Shown: positions 47,177 through 60,334, counted from the stretch's first letter. The stretch: DNA of 64,000 bases from Carallia brachiata (GCA_021464245.1 JADCRB010000037.1:7234861-7298860), one strand, 5' to 3'. The notes: generated by a model from the sequence alone, not told the origin. Made by a program: numbers and translations.

Positions 47177-50100
47177 ATGTCGAGCGCAGGGAGCAACACA
47201 TCAAGGAGAACGTCAAGCGCCGGGGGCAACAATGACAGCGGCAGAGATGGCAGGGTGTCAGTGCTGGGATCTCCTTCAAGGAGATTGTCAGGAGCGGGGA
47301 GAAGAGGCAGAGATGGCCGGGCATCAGCGGCGGAGTCGCCAACAACATCAACGTCCAGCTCAGAAGGCAAAATGTCAGTGCGGACAATGGCAATTATTGT
47401 CGGCTTTTTGGGAGCATTATCCTACTTCTTCGCATCCATTGCTGTAAACACGAAGGTACACTCCTACCCTTCATCCTCCAACTTCTTCATCCCATTGTTA
47501 TTATTTATGTGTTTCATAATTGTGTTATGAATCCCACATATATGATAGAATTTGCATCTTGAAGAATCCTGTATCAAAATGCAAAGAAGCAAACAAGTAG
47601 TCTTTTTTTATTATAAATTTAACTTAATTTTTCCAGATCGCCAGTGAAAAAAGTAAATTTTTTTGGGTACATAATAAAATAGATTACACTAAAATAACAT
47701 GGTTGATAAGAAGGTCATGTCAACCTGCAATTTCCGTTCCTTCATGTGGAAACTGTAATTTTCATGCTATCTTCCTTAAACGGGATTATATACTTAGGAC
47801 TGGGATATGTATATTTTTAGTGTTAAATTTTTATATTTTTTTGTTTTTAAGTTTTAAACTTTTTTGATAGTTTATTTGAATTCAAACTTTTTGATTTCTT
47901 ATTAAATCAGTCCATCATTGAAGGGAAAGTAGTCAACCTGTTTGTTAATGAGTTTAACATAACAAAAATTATTTTAAAAATATTAAATACACAAATTAAA
48001 TTTTTTTTTCGTAACAAATACACGAATTAAATATTTTTTCATCGACAAATACACAAAATAACGTGTGTATTTGTTATTAGAAAAAATATCTAATTCGTAT
48101 ATTTAATTGTTTTAAATAATTTTCATTAGGTCAAACTCTTTTATTAATGAATTGATTATTTTTTGTCAATAGATGTATTGATTTGATAAGAAATTAAAAA
48201 CTTTAAGAGTCAAATATTAAAAAGTATAAATATTTAGGACTAAAAATATATATTTTCCTAGAACTCCCTTCACTCACTGTTGAGTTTTTGGGGATTTTGT
48301 AGATTGAAACGGAAGCACCAATACACAGTGCTTCCTGCAAGTATTCAGCTACTACAACTATTCAGATGGGTTGTGTTTCTTTTGGGTTTCTTGTGTTGAC
48401 TACCATCGCAGGTTATCGATCACTTTTCTACCCTTACAAAGGGAAGTCCGTTCCTCGGTCTGCTTTGTTCCAGAGCACCCTTATCTCTGTGTGCTACCAC
48501 ATTGCTTTGTAAGCACGCCTTTTCTCAATATGCTTGGTTCTTACTATTCACTATTTTGCTTTGGTTACTTACGTTGCTACAATTTTGTTTGTGTGCAAAA
48601 GGGTTGGCCTTTTTTATATTTAAAAAAAAAAAAAAACCCTCAAGCCTTAGTGTTCTAGATGCCATGCTTTATTGCACAGATTGTGAAGTAGAGAAATTGA
48701 GATTTAAGCTAAGTTTTGATAGAAAGTTTAAGTAGGAATAAGAGAATTAGAGTTATGGTTTAGAGAAAACCACAAACTCTAAAAAACGTTTAATTTTGAT
48801 GAATAATAACAAAACTAACAAAGCTATTTAGCAACTATATCTATTTATATTAGGGTTATAACTAGAGAGACTCTTAGCCCATGATTAAATAAAACCTTAA
48901 CTAATTTTATTCCTCCAACTAATTAACACGTCATATATTAATAACATGACTCCTAATTTAAATTAATAACTAATAAAATATAAAAAATAATTTAGATGGA
49001 GATGCTCTTGCATCAATTCTCCTCAGGCAAAGTAGATCTTGAGGTTTGCTATCTTCTGCAATCAACACTTTTACTAACTAATGTTCATCTGACCATCGAA
49101 TCATGATATCCACTAAAAAAAAACACATCCTCGAATTTATGAGAAGTTTAAGTCTTCTAGAAATACTTTGAGTGCGTCAAAGTCTTTAACATCAAGCACA
49201 AGTCTCTTACGTGAATTATCTTGTGGTTAATAATGCCAATCAAGGAGGCAAACTTGAAATTCTCCTTTGCTAAATTTTCCATGCCTATAAAATTAACATA
49301 ACTTAACTCAATAGATAAAGAGTCAATGAGATCTTGTAACTAATGAATTTTGAATGCATCTTTTGAAGTGATAGGATTTACCAATAAGCTAATATTGTCA
49401 TCATCAACATTTTCCATATCAGCACGAACATCTTCCATAATGGTAGCCGCGTGCTTCTCATGGACATATTTATTAGCTAATGAGAAATCACTTTGTTCAA
49501 TCACAATATGATCAAATACCTGTGTTTCCTCGTCCTTTTAACTTGTCTCCCCTTCATCCTTAGAAATAGTGAACATTACTCTTTGCACCATTAGAGATTC
49601 CTTTTAGATTGAATATGCATTGTTGTCCTCTTTATCAACATATTCATCATACAAAGGATCTCCTAATTCTTCCTCATTACCTACAAGCTTACCGAATCTC
49701 ACCCTTCGTTTTAGGCAAGTGTAAGGGTGATGTTCACTCTCATCACATGCAAAAACATTGCACTTGTGAGCTGTTGCCCACCTTATAAGAGGTTTGGCCA
49801 GCACTGTTTTTGGTACCAAATCACGTCAAATTTTTGCCCTTGTCACTCTTGTTAGTGTTGGCAACAACCTCAACATTGACTTTAGTGATTTAGATAGCTC
49901 CACGACTGCTTTTCTGGCTTGTTTGACTACTCCAAAATTTTTATTTCCATTGCCATCAGATTTACCATAGATAGATGGCCTAGCTCCAAAGTGCAAAATT
50001 CTCTTTTCAGCCATTAAAGTATACTATCAAGGATCCTTGAGATTAAACAAATGAACAACTTTAATTTCATCTCTAATAGATTGGTTCAAACTAGCAAAAG

Positions 50101-52057
50101 AACGAGCAGCTAGTTGTTCATCAGTCTCGTTCAAGCCAACTCGGATAGACTCTATTATTTCAGCGAATTAAATTTCTCATATAGCTCCATTGCATAATCA
50201 GCAAGTAAATATTATTTCCACAACTTAGCTTTTGTTTGCTACCAAGTATTGTTTTTCAGCTTGCCTTGTTGTGCACGTTGCTCTTCAACTCTTCTACCAT
50301 TGAAGTGCAGGAGCCTTCATCTTAAGCTTCACAAATAATAGTTTTCTATTCTCTGCCATTGACTTTCACTCAAAATAATTATCCAAGGTAGTTTCCCAAT
50401 CAAAATAATCTTCATCATGTATCTTTTCGTGAAAATCAGCAACTTCTACCTTGAGTTCCCCACCATTCAAACCAAGAGCACAAATCAATCTCGTTTCCAA
50501 ACCACCTCTAGCTGCATGGTTAATAGGTTCAGCGTCATGGTTTTCAAAGTCTTCTATACTTATTTCGTCTACAAAACCACCTTTTGGTGCATCCAGGACA
50601 TAGTATTGCCGTCTAAAATCTCCATTTGAGCTCCCATGGGTTCCTGCTACAGCAAGATTTGAACAGCCTGCGACAAATCTTCAATCATATTTCGTCAATT
50701 AGCTAATTTAATTCGTTGTTTGGCATCTCCTCTGCAATGACCTCTACCTCCATGTCCAACCATGGTGAGAAAATGAAATGCTAATAGAATAGCAGGATTT
50801 GTTGGTCTCTGATAACAAGTTTGGTATAGAGAAAGTGAGATTTAAGCTGAATTTTTGTAGAAAATTAAAGTAGGAACAAAGGAATTAAGGTTAGAGTTTA
50901 GAGAAAACCACAAACTCTAATAAATATTTGATTCTGATGAATAATAACAAAATTGACAAAATTGTCCAACAACTACACCTATTTAGATTAGAGTTATAAC
51001 TAGAGAGAATCTCAATCCTTAATTATATAAAACCTTAACCAATTCTATCCCTTCATCTAATTAAAACGTCACATGCTAATCACATGACTTTTAATTAAAA
51101 CTAATAACTAATAAAATATAAAATAATAATTTAGGAGAATTTATAATTTAGCTCTCATTTTTTTATAAATATAACTTACTCATAATCTTATACCACATAT
51201 TGAGTGGAGTCTACTTAATATAAAAATAAATTTGTATAGTATAAGGTGAAGAGTGAGTTTTATTCAACAAAAAAAAAGCAGCAAAATTAGTAAGCATCAT
51301 AATTTACATAGAGATGCTCCAGCATCATATTGTCCTTTTGTTTAAAATAGTTGCTTGCATTTCTAACTTCTCAAATGCCAGAGGAACCACGATGGAAGAA
51401 ATACCGAATAAGAAATACAAATTTTTACAGATCTTTACGTAACTTTGCAATTAGACAAACACAATTCATTGGCGTGTAATCCACTGTGATCTAAAGCAAA
51501 GAACTTTTACGATACATTTCATTTCATTTGCAATTAAACATGCGTGCCTTTGTGCTTTCTCCAAGATTCCAGCATGCATAGTTTAATTAGGCTTCTTACA
51601 ATCACAAACCGCTTCCTTTTTTTTTTTTTTTTTCCTTTCAATTGGTTTTATTATTTATTTATTTATTTCTTGGTAATATCGATGTCGAAAGTAGCTAGTG
51701 TTTTGTTCACTTATTCAATTCCGGTGTTATTGTCGGTAATAGCCATGTGGCCTTTATCATTCCTCGTCTCACTATGCTGTGTACACTTGAATTTATTGCA
51801 GGTTAACTGGGTTAGTAGCTACAGGATTGCTGTTGTGGCCGACATTTGATCTGCATAATAACTTGAATTACGATGTTCATCGCAATGTTAGGAATGCCTG
51901 CCCCACTGCTAACACTCGTCTTCTTAGTGGGGGTGCTTTGGTTTCTCTTGATTCTACTCTCTTCTGGTTATTGTCACTCATGTTAGTGAACAATGCCCGA
52001 GAGGACTACTTTGATGAAGTGCAATCTGATGACGAGGGGGAACAAGGTGCAAATTGA
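47177..52057 (+). CDS. DUF1218-type four-helix membrane protein (three exons), apparently intact
   Basis: Exons are 47177-47455, 48303-48508 and 51802-52057, with GT/AG at each intron (847 and 3293 bases). Together they give 741 bases, 246 codons plus a stop, with no break. The N-terminal ~65 residues are Ser/Arg/Gly-rich and likely cytosolic. Four hydrophobic segments follow: MAIIVGFLGALSYFFASIAV (71-90), the exon 2 stretch around MGCVSFGFLVLTTIAGY, one across the exon 2/3 junction (HIALLTGLVATGLLLW), and STLFWLLSLMLV near the end. The C-terminus is acidic (NAREDYFDEV, then DDEGE). The distal CPTANTRLLSGGALVSLDSTLFW pattern is what places it in DUF1218, the family of MODIFYING WALL LIGNIN proteins; this one has a longer N-terminus. 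Role in this plant unknown. Confidence 0.82.
47798..48258. mobile_element. Foldback element in intron 1 of the DUF1218-like gene
   Basis: Left end GATATGTATATTTTTAGTG; the inverted right end reads AATATATATTTTTAGTCC. The arms stay loosely complementary for over 100 bases, including ATTAAATCAGTCCATC against ATAGATGTATTGATTTGAT. No coding. Confidence 0.55.
49604..50014 (-). pseudogene. Retrotransposon gag, zinc-knuckle region and acidic tail
   Basis: Two adjacent open stretches (50014-49826, Lys/Arg-rich; 49819-49604) encode CNVFACDESEHHPYTC, which has the spacing of a diverged CCHC knuckle (the usual Gly before His is missing), followed by LGDPLYDEYVDKEDNN, the acidic stretch usual after the knuckle in Ty3/gypsy gag. 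Degenerate text to about 49400 may be the protease start (MFTISKDEG). Non-functional. Confidence 0.6.
51137..51300. mobile_element. MITE-like insertion inside the right LTR
   Basis: This stretch is absent from the otherwise matching left LTR (48682-49016). A similar AT-rich sequence with CTTATAATCTTATAACATA lies at 54430-54590, indicating a dispersed family. Confidence 0.5.
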
Positions 52058-52626
52058 CCGCGGCCGGATTTAAAGCCTGTTGTACAGCAACATGGACTGA
52101 TTTTGCCCTTTTGATTTAAAACTCTTTAATTCTATGTAAGATACTTGCATGTTAGTGTGTGGAACAACCTTATCATTGGAACTGCTTATTATAAACATAT
52201 TGCGCTCAATTGTCTGGTTTTCTATCGCAGCTGTGGCATTGTTATCAATTTTGCCTTTTGAGAAAGAGTAGGGGTACATTGTCCGAAATTTTTTGTCTGA
52301 ATTTTGCCTAAATTGTAACGGATATTTAATTTTTTGCAACAATTGTAGTACTTTCTGCAACAACAAAAAAAAGAATTTTTTTTTTTGTTGTAGAAAAATC
52401 AAAATTCATTGTCATTCGGATAAAACCCAAATAAAAAAAAAATTTCAATTGATGTACTTTTTCCCTTTGAGAAATTGTTATATGTGGCACATGCGTTTTT
52501 CATCTTCCCAGGCACTTTATGGGTTGGAGCGAAAACTAAAGATGCAACTTTTCTCATTAGAACGGTTTTCTAAATCTTGTTTGTATGAATATAAAAATAT
52601 TGATGATTGCAATGTGTGGTTTTAAG
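52058..52626. other. 3' flank of the DUF1218-like gene
   Basis: Presumed 3' UTR and downstream DNA. Short open frames on either strand (52070-52402, 52293-52625) are composition artefacts around poly-A/T runs. Confidence 0.4.
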
Positions 52627-53366
52627 CATAGTTATTAGATCTGGTCTGATCCTGTCTGTTGGACTGAAAATCTAATGACTTAGATATCAAATCGGACTGG
52701 ATCACATAATCACACCAGAAAGCATATGAGCTGGTCAAAATCTGGTCAAACTCAATCAAACTAGGCTAAATACAGTGACCCAGTAAAATTAAAATTCAGT
52801 CGAGTTTTTACTAATTCAAAAAATCACACTTTTTTTACTTGAAAAATATTGAATTTTTTTATCAACTTTTGCATACTTATCCCATAATAGTTTATTGTTC
52901 ATTTCAATTATTAATTAATTAACATTTACTTATTATCACAAATTTCTCCATTTGAGTTTTTCTTTTTTGTACTCCTTAATCATTATAATTTGGAGATTTA
53001 TTTTGAATTCTCATAAGATACATGTTGTCTGAGTAAAAATAAGTATATTGAATTAATCTTAATTGAATAGAAAATGCAAACTAAGATTTATTCTAGATAC
53101 GAATATCTTGAATATTATTCAATGAATAAAAATAAATATATTAAGTTACAATAATAGTATATTGTTCTAATTTTTTTACATTTTAGGATTATATATTTTT
53201 ATTTATTACAATTCATGTGATATAAATATTTCATTAAATTAATTATTATTATTATTATATTTTTAATTATTTATGCGGTTCAACCAGTGGCCCAATAGTT
53301 AAACCAATGACCCGATGATCCTATTTATCGGTCAAGTCATCGGTTAAGTTAGGTCTGATAACTATG
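52627..53366. mobile_element. Non-autonomous hAT element, 740 bp
   Basis: Left end CATAGTTATTAGATCTGGTC; inverted right end CATAGTTATCAGACCTAAC. It is flanked by GTTTTAAG (52619-52626) and GTTTCAAG (53367-53374), seven of eight matching. The termini are GC-richer and the middle is very AT-rich, with no coding. It is a different family from 743-2720 but has the same CA-type end. Confidence 0.8.
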
Positions 53367-53374
53367 GTTTCAAG

Positions 53375-55345
53375 AGCAAAGGTCTTGATTTCAAATCCAA
53401 GTTAATTAAAACTAGTTAACTAAAAACAATATATTAATAGTGACTTAAAACTAAAACTGCTTTAGGTTTGGTTTTATAATAGCTACATAGGAAGGTTATT
53501 TTCTGCTATTTCATGGAAATTTTGATCATGGATAATGTTTTCATTTTAATTATTGACAGATATGCAAATTAGTCGATTTTAACATAGGATATGTGTCTCC
53601 CACAATATCTATACTTGAGAAAAATATTTTCTTTTCATGGTAAGATGGTAAACAAGTTTCAACATTAACAAATTAAATATGCATTTAGATTACAAACTTT
53701 ATATTTTTTCAGTAAGATTTTTCCTGGATTGTCAACTCACAATTTCTTTCATTGATTCTAAAATCTTGAATATGGAATTTTAAAGATTTTGGGTGTGCCC
53801 TATTTTTTCATGTAACTGTTATCAATCTTGCCTTGGGGATATGGATGGGTCATTTGAAGATGGGCTTCATTACATATCTGGAGAAATTTTTGAAAAATTT
53901 TTTTTGTAATACAATTGCATAGATTTATTATATAACCACATTAATTATAAATGTAATGAAAAAAGACAAAAATTATTATTTTTTTGTGTACAATGAATTC
54001 ATGTACTTACAAAAAAATTTAAAATCATTATATTGCAGAAATTTGTCCGGCAACTTTTTCTCTGAACTTATATTTTTTTTTCTTTTAAAGATTGAGTTTA
54101 GAGTTGTTCTGTCAAAAATTTCCAAATTTTATCTACGTTTTTATCTTACTGTTAAGGATCTTGGTGGATAGATTGAGTTTGACATAATATTTATTTTGGT
54201 TAATGTCCAAAAAAATAAAAACGAACTTTTAAATTTTTTCTGATTTTAGCGTGAACTTTTGTTTTTATCAAATATAATGTGAATTTTATATTTAAGTCTA
54301 AATATAGCCTGCTGTTAATTTTTGTTAACAAATTCCATTATTTTAGTGATATGACGCACTATACTGCCCCAAAAGGCCACGTTACTGTGTCATGTTGATG
54401 CTGACTTGATTTATGTAATAAAAAAATAGAGATTTTTAATTTAATTTATATTTTTTAATAAATTTAATTTACTTATAATCTTATAACATATAATAAATAA
54501 AATTTACTTAAAATAAAAAATTATATAATATTAAATTATAAATAAATTTTATTCACATAAAAAGTAAACAAAATTAATAACAACTTAAGAAAATAATAAA
54601 ATTGTTAAGCCAAAGGTGTGACTTCAAAAACCATGCCATTTTTTGGGTCTAAAAAAATCTTTTCCATCTGAAGGCTCTTCCCTTTTGTCGGGTATGGTCG
54701 ACCACTTACGGTCACCGCTCCAGCCACTGTTCCGCAACTCTTCTGAGTAAAATTCTCATTCTCTTTATTTCAACTCATATTTTGGTTTGTTGCACTGTGG
54801 GGTATTGGGTGTGTGACAAGTGGTTCTCTATTTAATTTCTTCTACCTTGGTTTGCTCTCAGATTGCAATTTATTCTGCATTCTTATTTCAAACTCACCAC
54901 CTCCTTATAGTCACTGCTGATTTCCTTAGCTTGGAGTTGGGGGCCACGCTTGGGGTGAGGGAGAGTGCGATGACTAGGGCAGCCACGAAGCCACTGTTGA
55001 GTACGGAGCCACCGTTAAGTACGGCGAGGGTAGTGCCGTTCAACGTTGAGATATTGGTGGGCAATGCAGTGTAGAGGGGGCGGAAGTGCGGGCGATGGTT
55101 ACAGTTTTGGTTGTTAAAAAAATAAGGGATTGGGTGATTTTAAAATCAAGCTAGCATCTGATTTAAGGTTTCGTTTAATTCGATTAGTTTCAGTCTTTTG
55201 AAGCCAAACGATGGTTAAGAATTTTTGTTATTTTTTTATTACATAAACTAAATCAAAATTAGAACATCGACATGACATGATGACGTGGCCTTTTATGTGA
55301 GCATGGCACATCTCACAGAGCTAATTTTCTCACTCAAAATTTTGT
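53375..55345. other. Intergenic DNA with a MITE fragment
   Basis: 54430-54590 resembles the insertion at 51137-51300. 54600-55080 is GC-richer and has an open frame (54820-55074) without recognisable motif. Nothing else is supported. Confidence 0.4.
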
Positions 55346-56170
55346 CTGTGATGGCACTAATTAGTCTTAACCAATTGCACACACAAGGATTTGTACAATG
55401 AAACTTTTGCAAGTAGGCATACAACTCACGCACTCAGAAGAGACACAAGAGCATATGAGAACTTTTTCCAACCTTTTATTACTTAACTCAAAGTAATATA
55501 AAAGAATAGTTACTGAATTATCGACAGTGTTTCACTCTTTCTCTCTAAGTGATTCCTCTCTCACTGAGTATAAATGACAAACCCATAAGGTTTATATATA
55601 GTTGACATCCATAGTTATTTAGAGTTTGGAGATAATAATTATCTCCCCACAATCTTTATTGTGATTGATAACCCTTATCTTCTCATGATCTTATCCACGA
55701 CTTTATCTTAATAAGCCTTATCTCTCACGATCATCCATCACTTGGTCTTGATAAGCCTTATCTACCCACGATCCTTAGCCATGCACGATCTAATGAGCAT
55801 TATCTCGATGTTCGACCAACTAGATAAGGCCACACCCGCACGCCCCCACGTTCCACACATCATAAGAGATTCAGTGTCATTCAGTGCCATGGACTATCAT
55901 GCAGATTTGGCTAAGACCCAGTCTCGTGTTTTGGGCCTTTTCGCCCAAGCACATGGTCTATCTGATGAAGCCCACGAACATGTAGCCTAACATCTTTTGT
56001 CTAACCCAAGCCTTGGTCCACACTGAGACCCACATGTAGGCTCGTACCTACGCTGACCTTCTCAGCTTTCACCTTACCTCAAGGAGTGCCCAGCTACTCC
56101 AAAGTCTCATGTTAGGAATTGGTGCAAGGTGCTACCAACTCTCGCATGACAAGTGCTCAAGGGGCTAACA
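55346..56170 (-). repeat. Gypsy 3' LTR
   Basis: Minus-strand start TGTTAGCCCC at 56170; the left boundary is estimated at about 55346 (ends GACA). A TATATATAAAC box lies at about 55604-55594 and AATAAA at about 55480. No second LTR is in the window to fix the end. Confidence 0.6.
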
Positions 56171-56484
56171 AATCACCCCCACCTGTTGAAGCCAACGTCC
56201 TCGTTGGTAGGGTAGAAAGGTAGTCTTCCACCTTCGAACTGCCATAGAGTTACATCTCTTTTGCTAGCTCGTCTCGCTGTCTGGGGATTCTTCCACTTAC
56301 CAAGTACTTAACCCGTTTGTTCTTCCTACTTTGCCCATGCGTTCTGTGGTCTAGGATTCTCTCCCACGCTGGAACTCATTTCTAATTATAGGCAGTGCAT
56401 GTCATGCTTGTTTCCTTGGAGGCTCATCGCCCACTTCCTCGTGGAAGGGCTTCAAGAAACTCATGTGGAAGGTCGGATCCACCT

Positions 56485-59092
56485 TCAATGTGTTTGGGAA
56501 TTGCAACCTATGTGCAACATTTCCAACTTTCCTAACCATTGTGAAGGAATCGTCATACTTTGGAACCAACCCATAATATATTGACTTGCTGTTAATCTTC
56601 TTCCAAATTTGGGAAGTTTCAACAACTCCTCGTCCCCAATATGGAACTGCACGTCCCTCCTTCCTAGGTCCGCATACTTTTTCATCCGCTTGATTGTCTC
56701 GTTCAAGCTATCATGGGCCTCCTCTAACCACTCTTGCTTGGAACGTGCAAACCCATGCACTGTTGGACATCTTCCTCTTGAGCTAGTCTTGGCCACATCA
56801 TTAGGAGTAAGGGGCTGCTGCCCCATAACTAGCTCGAAAGGACTCATACTTGTGGAAGCGGACCTATGAAGATTGTAGCAAAATTGGGTTGAATCCAACA
56901 ACTCAAGCCAATTCCTCTGGCTTGCAGTCACGTAATGTCGAAGATACTCCTCTAGTAGGCCATTAACTCGCTTCGTCTGGCCATTAGTCTAAGGATTGTT
57001 AATAGTAGAGAACTTTAATTCTGAACCCATCATATTGAACAATAATGTTCAGAACCTACAGTGAAATGAGGATCTCGATCGCTTACAATATCTTCAAGCA
57101 ACCCAAAATACTTAATTACCTATTTGTAAAAAAGTTTCGCGGTTGTCTCTGTTTGACATAAAGAGGCGATAGGAATGAACACCGCATAGTTAGAGAACCG
57201 ATCTACGACCACCATAACAGATCCCATGCCATCAACCTTTGAGAATCTGCTAATGAAATCCATCGAAACCGACACCCATAGCTTCGTAGGAATGGGCAGT
57301 GGCTGCAACAAACCTGCCTCCTTCTGCCACTCTGTCTTGTCCTGCTAATAAGTGATGCACGTCTTCACATATGTTTTGATGTTATCTTCCATCTTTGGCT
57401 AATAGTAGTTGTGGGACAGTAACGCCGTCATCCTCTCGACACTAGGATGACCAGCCCACTGTGAATCATGAGATTCCCGCAGTATCTCATTCCTAAGGTC
57501 TATACCACTGGGAACATCCACATGATGACCCTTGGTATGCAATAAACTATTATCGAGCCAGTATCGCCTTACCACACCCTCCTTGACCTACTGTACCACT
57601 TACTAATATGTGGCATCATTAGGAGCCGGCGCCCTGAATTTGTCTAACAAGCCACTCTGTACTTGAGTGAGGGCAGCAATCGTCTTTTGCATTTTTCGGC
57701 AACTTAGGATATCTGCAACTTGATTATGCCTTCCTGGCTTGTGTTCCTACGTAAATCATACTCAACTAAGAACTCTTGCCACCACGTCTGCCGTGCAAAA
57801 AGCTTCTTTTAAGTCTGAAAGAATGTGTTCGCCACATTGTCGGTCCGAACCACGAACTTGGTATCCAGCAAGTACACTGTCCATGTGTGAAGACAATATA
57901 CCATTGCAAGCATTTCCTTCTCATAGGCTAAGTACTGTTGCTCTACCTCATTGAATTTCTTGCTCTCATAAGCAATATGATGGCCTTCTTGTACCAACAC
58001 ACCTCCAATGGCTTTGTCTGAGGCATCAATTAGCACACAGACAGGCAACTCAAAATTAGGCAGCCTTAGGACTAGCTCCGTAAACACCGCTGCCTTCAAT
58101 TTGTGAAAAACTTCTTGGCAATCAATGGTCCACCTCCATGGTCTATCTTTTTTGAGCAAGTCTGTCAATGGGGCCACCTTTTTAGAGTAACCCTGCACGA
58201 ACTTCCTATAATAGTTAGACAAATCAATAAAGGATTTCAACTCAGACACTTTGGTTGGGGCCGCTCACTCTACTATCACCTGGACTTTTCTCTCGTCCAT
58301 TTTTCGCTGCCCTTGACTCACCGTATGCCTAAGGAACACAATCTCTCACTAGGCAAACTCACACTTTTCTTTCTTTACATGTAACCGGTGTTCTCTCAAC
58401 CCAGAAAACACCAACCTCAGATGGGACAAGTGATCCTCCAAGTACTCACTATACACGACTATATCATCCAGAGATACAACCACAAAATGATCAATGAAGT
58501 CATGAAATACATCATTCATTAAATTACAGAAAATAGTAGGGGCATTTAGTTAAATTGAATGGCATCACCAAGAATTCGTAGGAGCCATAGCGAGTGATGC
58601 ACGTGATTTTTCCTTCTTGTCCTTTTACAATTCTGACCTACCAATATCCAGACCGCAGATCTAGTTTGGTGAAATATGAGGCTCTGGCCAGCCTATCGAA
58701 CAAGTCCACTATCAATGGTATGGGATACTTGTTCTTCACTGTGACCTTGTTCAATGCCTTATAATCAACACACATCCGCAAGTACCCATCGTGTTTCCTC
58801 TGAAACAACATCGGGCATCATATGACGCATTGGAGGGCTGAATTAGGCTTGCATGCAACAACTCCGTCAACTACTTCTCAGTTTTTCCAACTCTAGCGGA
58901 CTAATGCGATATGGGGCTTATGCTGGTGGTCTGGAACCGGGCACCAAATCTATCTTAAGGTCAGTTACACGCCTCAGGGGAAGACACTTGGGGAGTTTAG
59001 GCTCCATCATGTCAGTGAACTCACCCAACAGATCCGCTACACTGTCAGACACCTCTGCAATAACACCTTCTTTTCTCTTTATTGGTTTCTAA
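56485..59092 (-). pseudogene. Gypsy pol: RT, RNase H, integrase
   Basis: [18 protein letters not shown] and [12 protein letters not shown] (about 58790-58630); the catalytic box reads SLDDIVVYSE with LDD at 58471-58463 (usually YLDD, so Tyr is lost). RNase H (58249-57809): [16 protein letters not shown] and [12 protein letters not shown]. Integrase: SMDFISRFSKVDG (about 57260) and, downstream, CYNLHRSASTSMSPFELVMG and RMKKYADLGRRDVQF (56931-56485). Stops break the frame between each block. Confidence 0.88.
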
Positions 59093-59984
59093 TTTGTGGT
59101 GCTGTTGAATTGAAGTTGTGGACTCTAATAGCATAACTTTCAATTATGTATTATTTGTTATTAGACTGTTAGTGAAAGAATATCAGTTAAACTAATACTT
59201 GTTATTTTGTTTCCTTTTATTATAGTATGAAGATGAAGAAAATGATATATAAGCAAGGGACGAGATGTGGAAGCCTTATGGATTCTTTGTAATTCTTTTG
59301 TTTAGACTTTAAAACTTTTTAATTATAGATTGTAAACAACTTTTCATTTATTATGTTTGAATTTGTATGAATTTTGTATTGTACAAATTATATTTGAATT
59401 GAGATTTTTGAATCTTAAGGCTCTAATTGCTATAAATGTCACATTTTATTTTTTAAAAAAAGTTTCTTATTAAATTAGTAGAAATAATGGTATTTTTAAT
59501 AAGAACCGCTGTCTTTTCCCCTCTAATTGCTGTCCTTTCCTACCAAAATTGCTGTCTTTTCTATATAAAAACCGCTGCCTTTTCCACTCCAAATTATTGT
59601 CTTTTCCTATTAGAACTGCTGCTTTTTCTATACAAAAACCGCTGCTTTCTCCACTCCAAATTGTTGTCCTTTCCTACCAAAACCACTGCCTTTAACCATA
59701 CAAACTGCTGTGTTGTTCTAATTAAACCGCTACATTTGCTAACTCAAACCGCTGCCTAAAATTATGTATAACCGCTGTCATTGAAAAAAAGAACCGTTGT
59801 ATAAAACTTTTGTGCAGCGATTTAAATTTTTGCTGCAATAGCTGTCAAAACCCCTGCATAAGGGCTTTTGCAGCGCCTATTAAATTCAGCAGCTGAAAAA
59901 CCGCTGCCTTAGAAAAGAGGCAGCGGTTTTGGGCCTTTATACAGCGGTTCGTAACCGCTGCAAAATCCCTTTTATGACATAGTG
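59093..59984 (+). mobile_element. CACTA (En/Spm) transposon, 3' end
   Basis: The inverted right terminus reads CACTATGTCATAAAAGGG, beginning with the CACTA signature. From about 59505 inward there are at least nine copies of AACCGCTGCC or variants in both orientations, the subterminal repeats expected of this superfamily. The left part may hold a last transposase exon: an acceptor-like TTATAG precedes TATGAAGATGAAGAAAATGA (59225), which would encode a short acidic C-terminus before a stop. The left end of the element is missing, cut by the gypsy junction at 59092. Confidence 0.8.
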
Positions 59985-60334
59985 ACACTAGCAATCCCCT
60001 TTGTAAATGTTAATATTGCCTCCCCTTTGTGATCCCGAAAAATGACACCCAAGCCACCTATATTCCCATTTGTAGTAGCATCCGTGTTAATCTTAATACT
60101 ATGAACCTGTGGTGGCTGCCAACATTGCAGAGGTGTTGATCGGCCATTCTCAGAGCAAGGTGAATTTTTTGCAGATTGAAAATCCGTAAACAGCTGCATT
60201 GCCATGTTAACCACTGCCAAAGGTTCCAGGGACTTGCTTTCCATGACATACAAATTTATAGATCTCCAGATGGCCCATGAAACCATAATTGTCAATTCCA
60301 TGACTGCTCTATCTTTGGTCTTTGCAAGTTTCAT
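59985..60334 (-). pseudogene. LINE RNase H domain
   Basis: The minus-strand frame contains SIKINTDATTNGNIGGLGVI and FRDHKGEAILTFTKG, the first part of the RNase H domain found at the C-terminus of many plant L1 elements; the catalytic Asp is in NTDAT. The frame is cut at 59984 by the CACTA terminus. Confidence 0.85.

Larger units (their letters stand above)
48682..51327 (-). mobile_element. Gag-only LTR retrotransposon (TR-GAG-like) in intron 2, antisense
   Basis: Direct repeats 48682-~49016 and 50822-51327 share long phrases (TTTAGAGAAAACCACAAACTCTAA). The right one is longer because of an inserted ~165-bp element (51137-51300). Read on the minus strand the element begins with the right LTR, which ends CTATACCA and is followed by TTGTTATCAGAGACC, a tRNA-Met-type primer site. 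Between the LTRs only gag-like sequence is recognisable and no RT or integrase, so it fits the terminal-repeat-with-gag class. It lies wholly inside a spliced host intron. No target duplication was found. Confidence 0.7.
55346..59092 (-). mobile_element. Ty3/gypsy LTR retrotransposon, 5'-truncated
   Basis: On the minus strand the order is a protease-RT linker (59092-58850), RT (to ~58260), RNase H, integrase, a polypurine tract (GGTGGGGGTGATT, 56183-56171) and a 3' LTR starting TGTTAGCCCC at 56170. The element is cut at 59092, where CACTA sequence begins, so gag, protease and the 5' LTR are missing. Several in-frame stops show that it is inactive. Confidence 0.88.

Noticed and set aside
59487..59759. 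90-codon open frame
   Set aside because: Runs through the CACTA subterminal repeats; the periodic residues come from the repeat, not from a protein.
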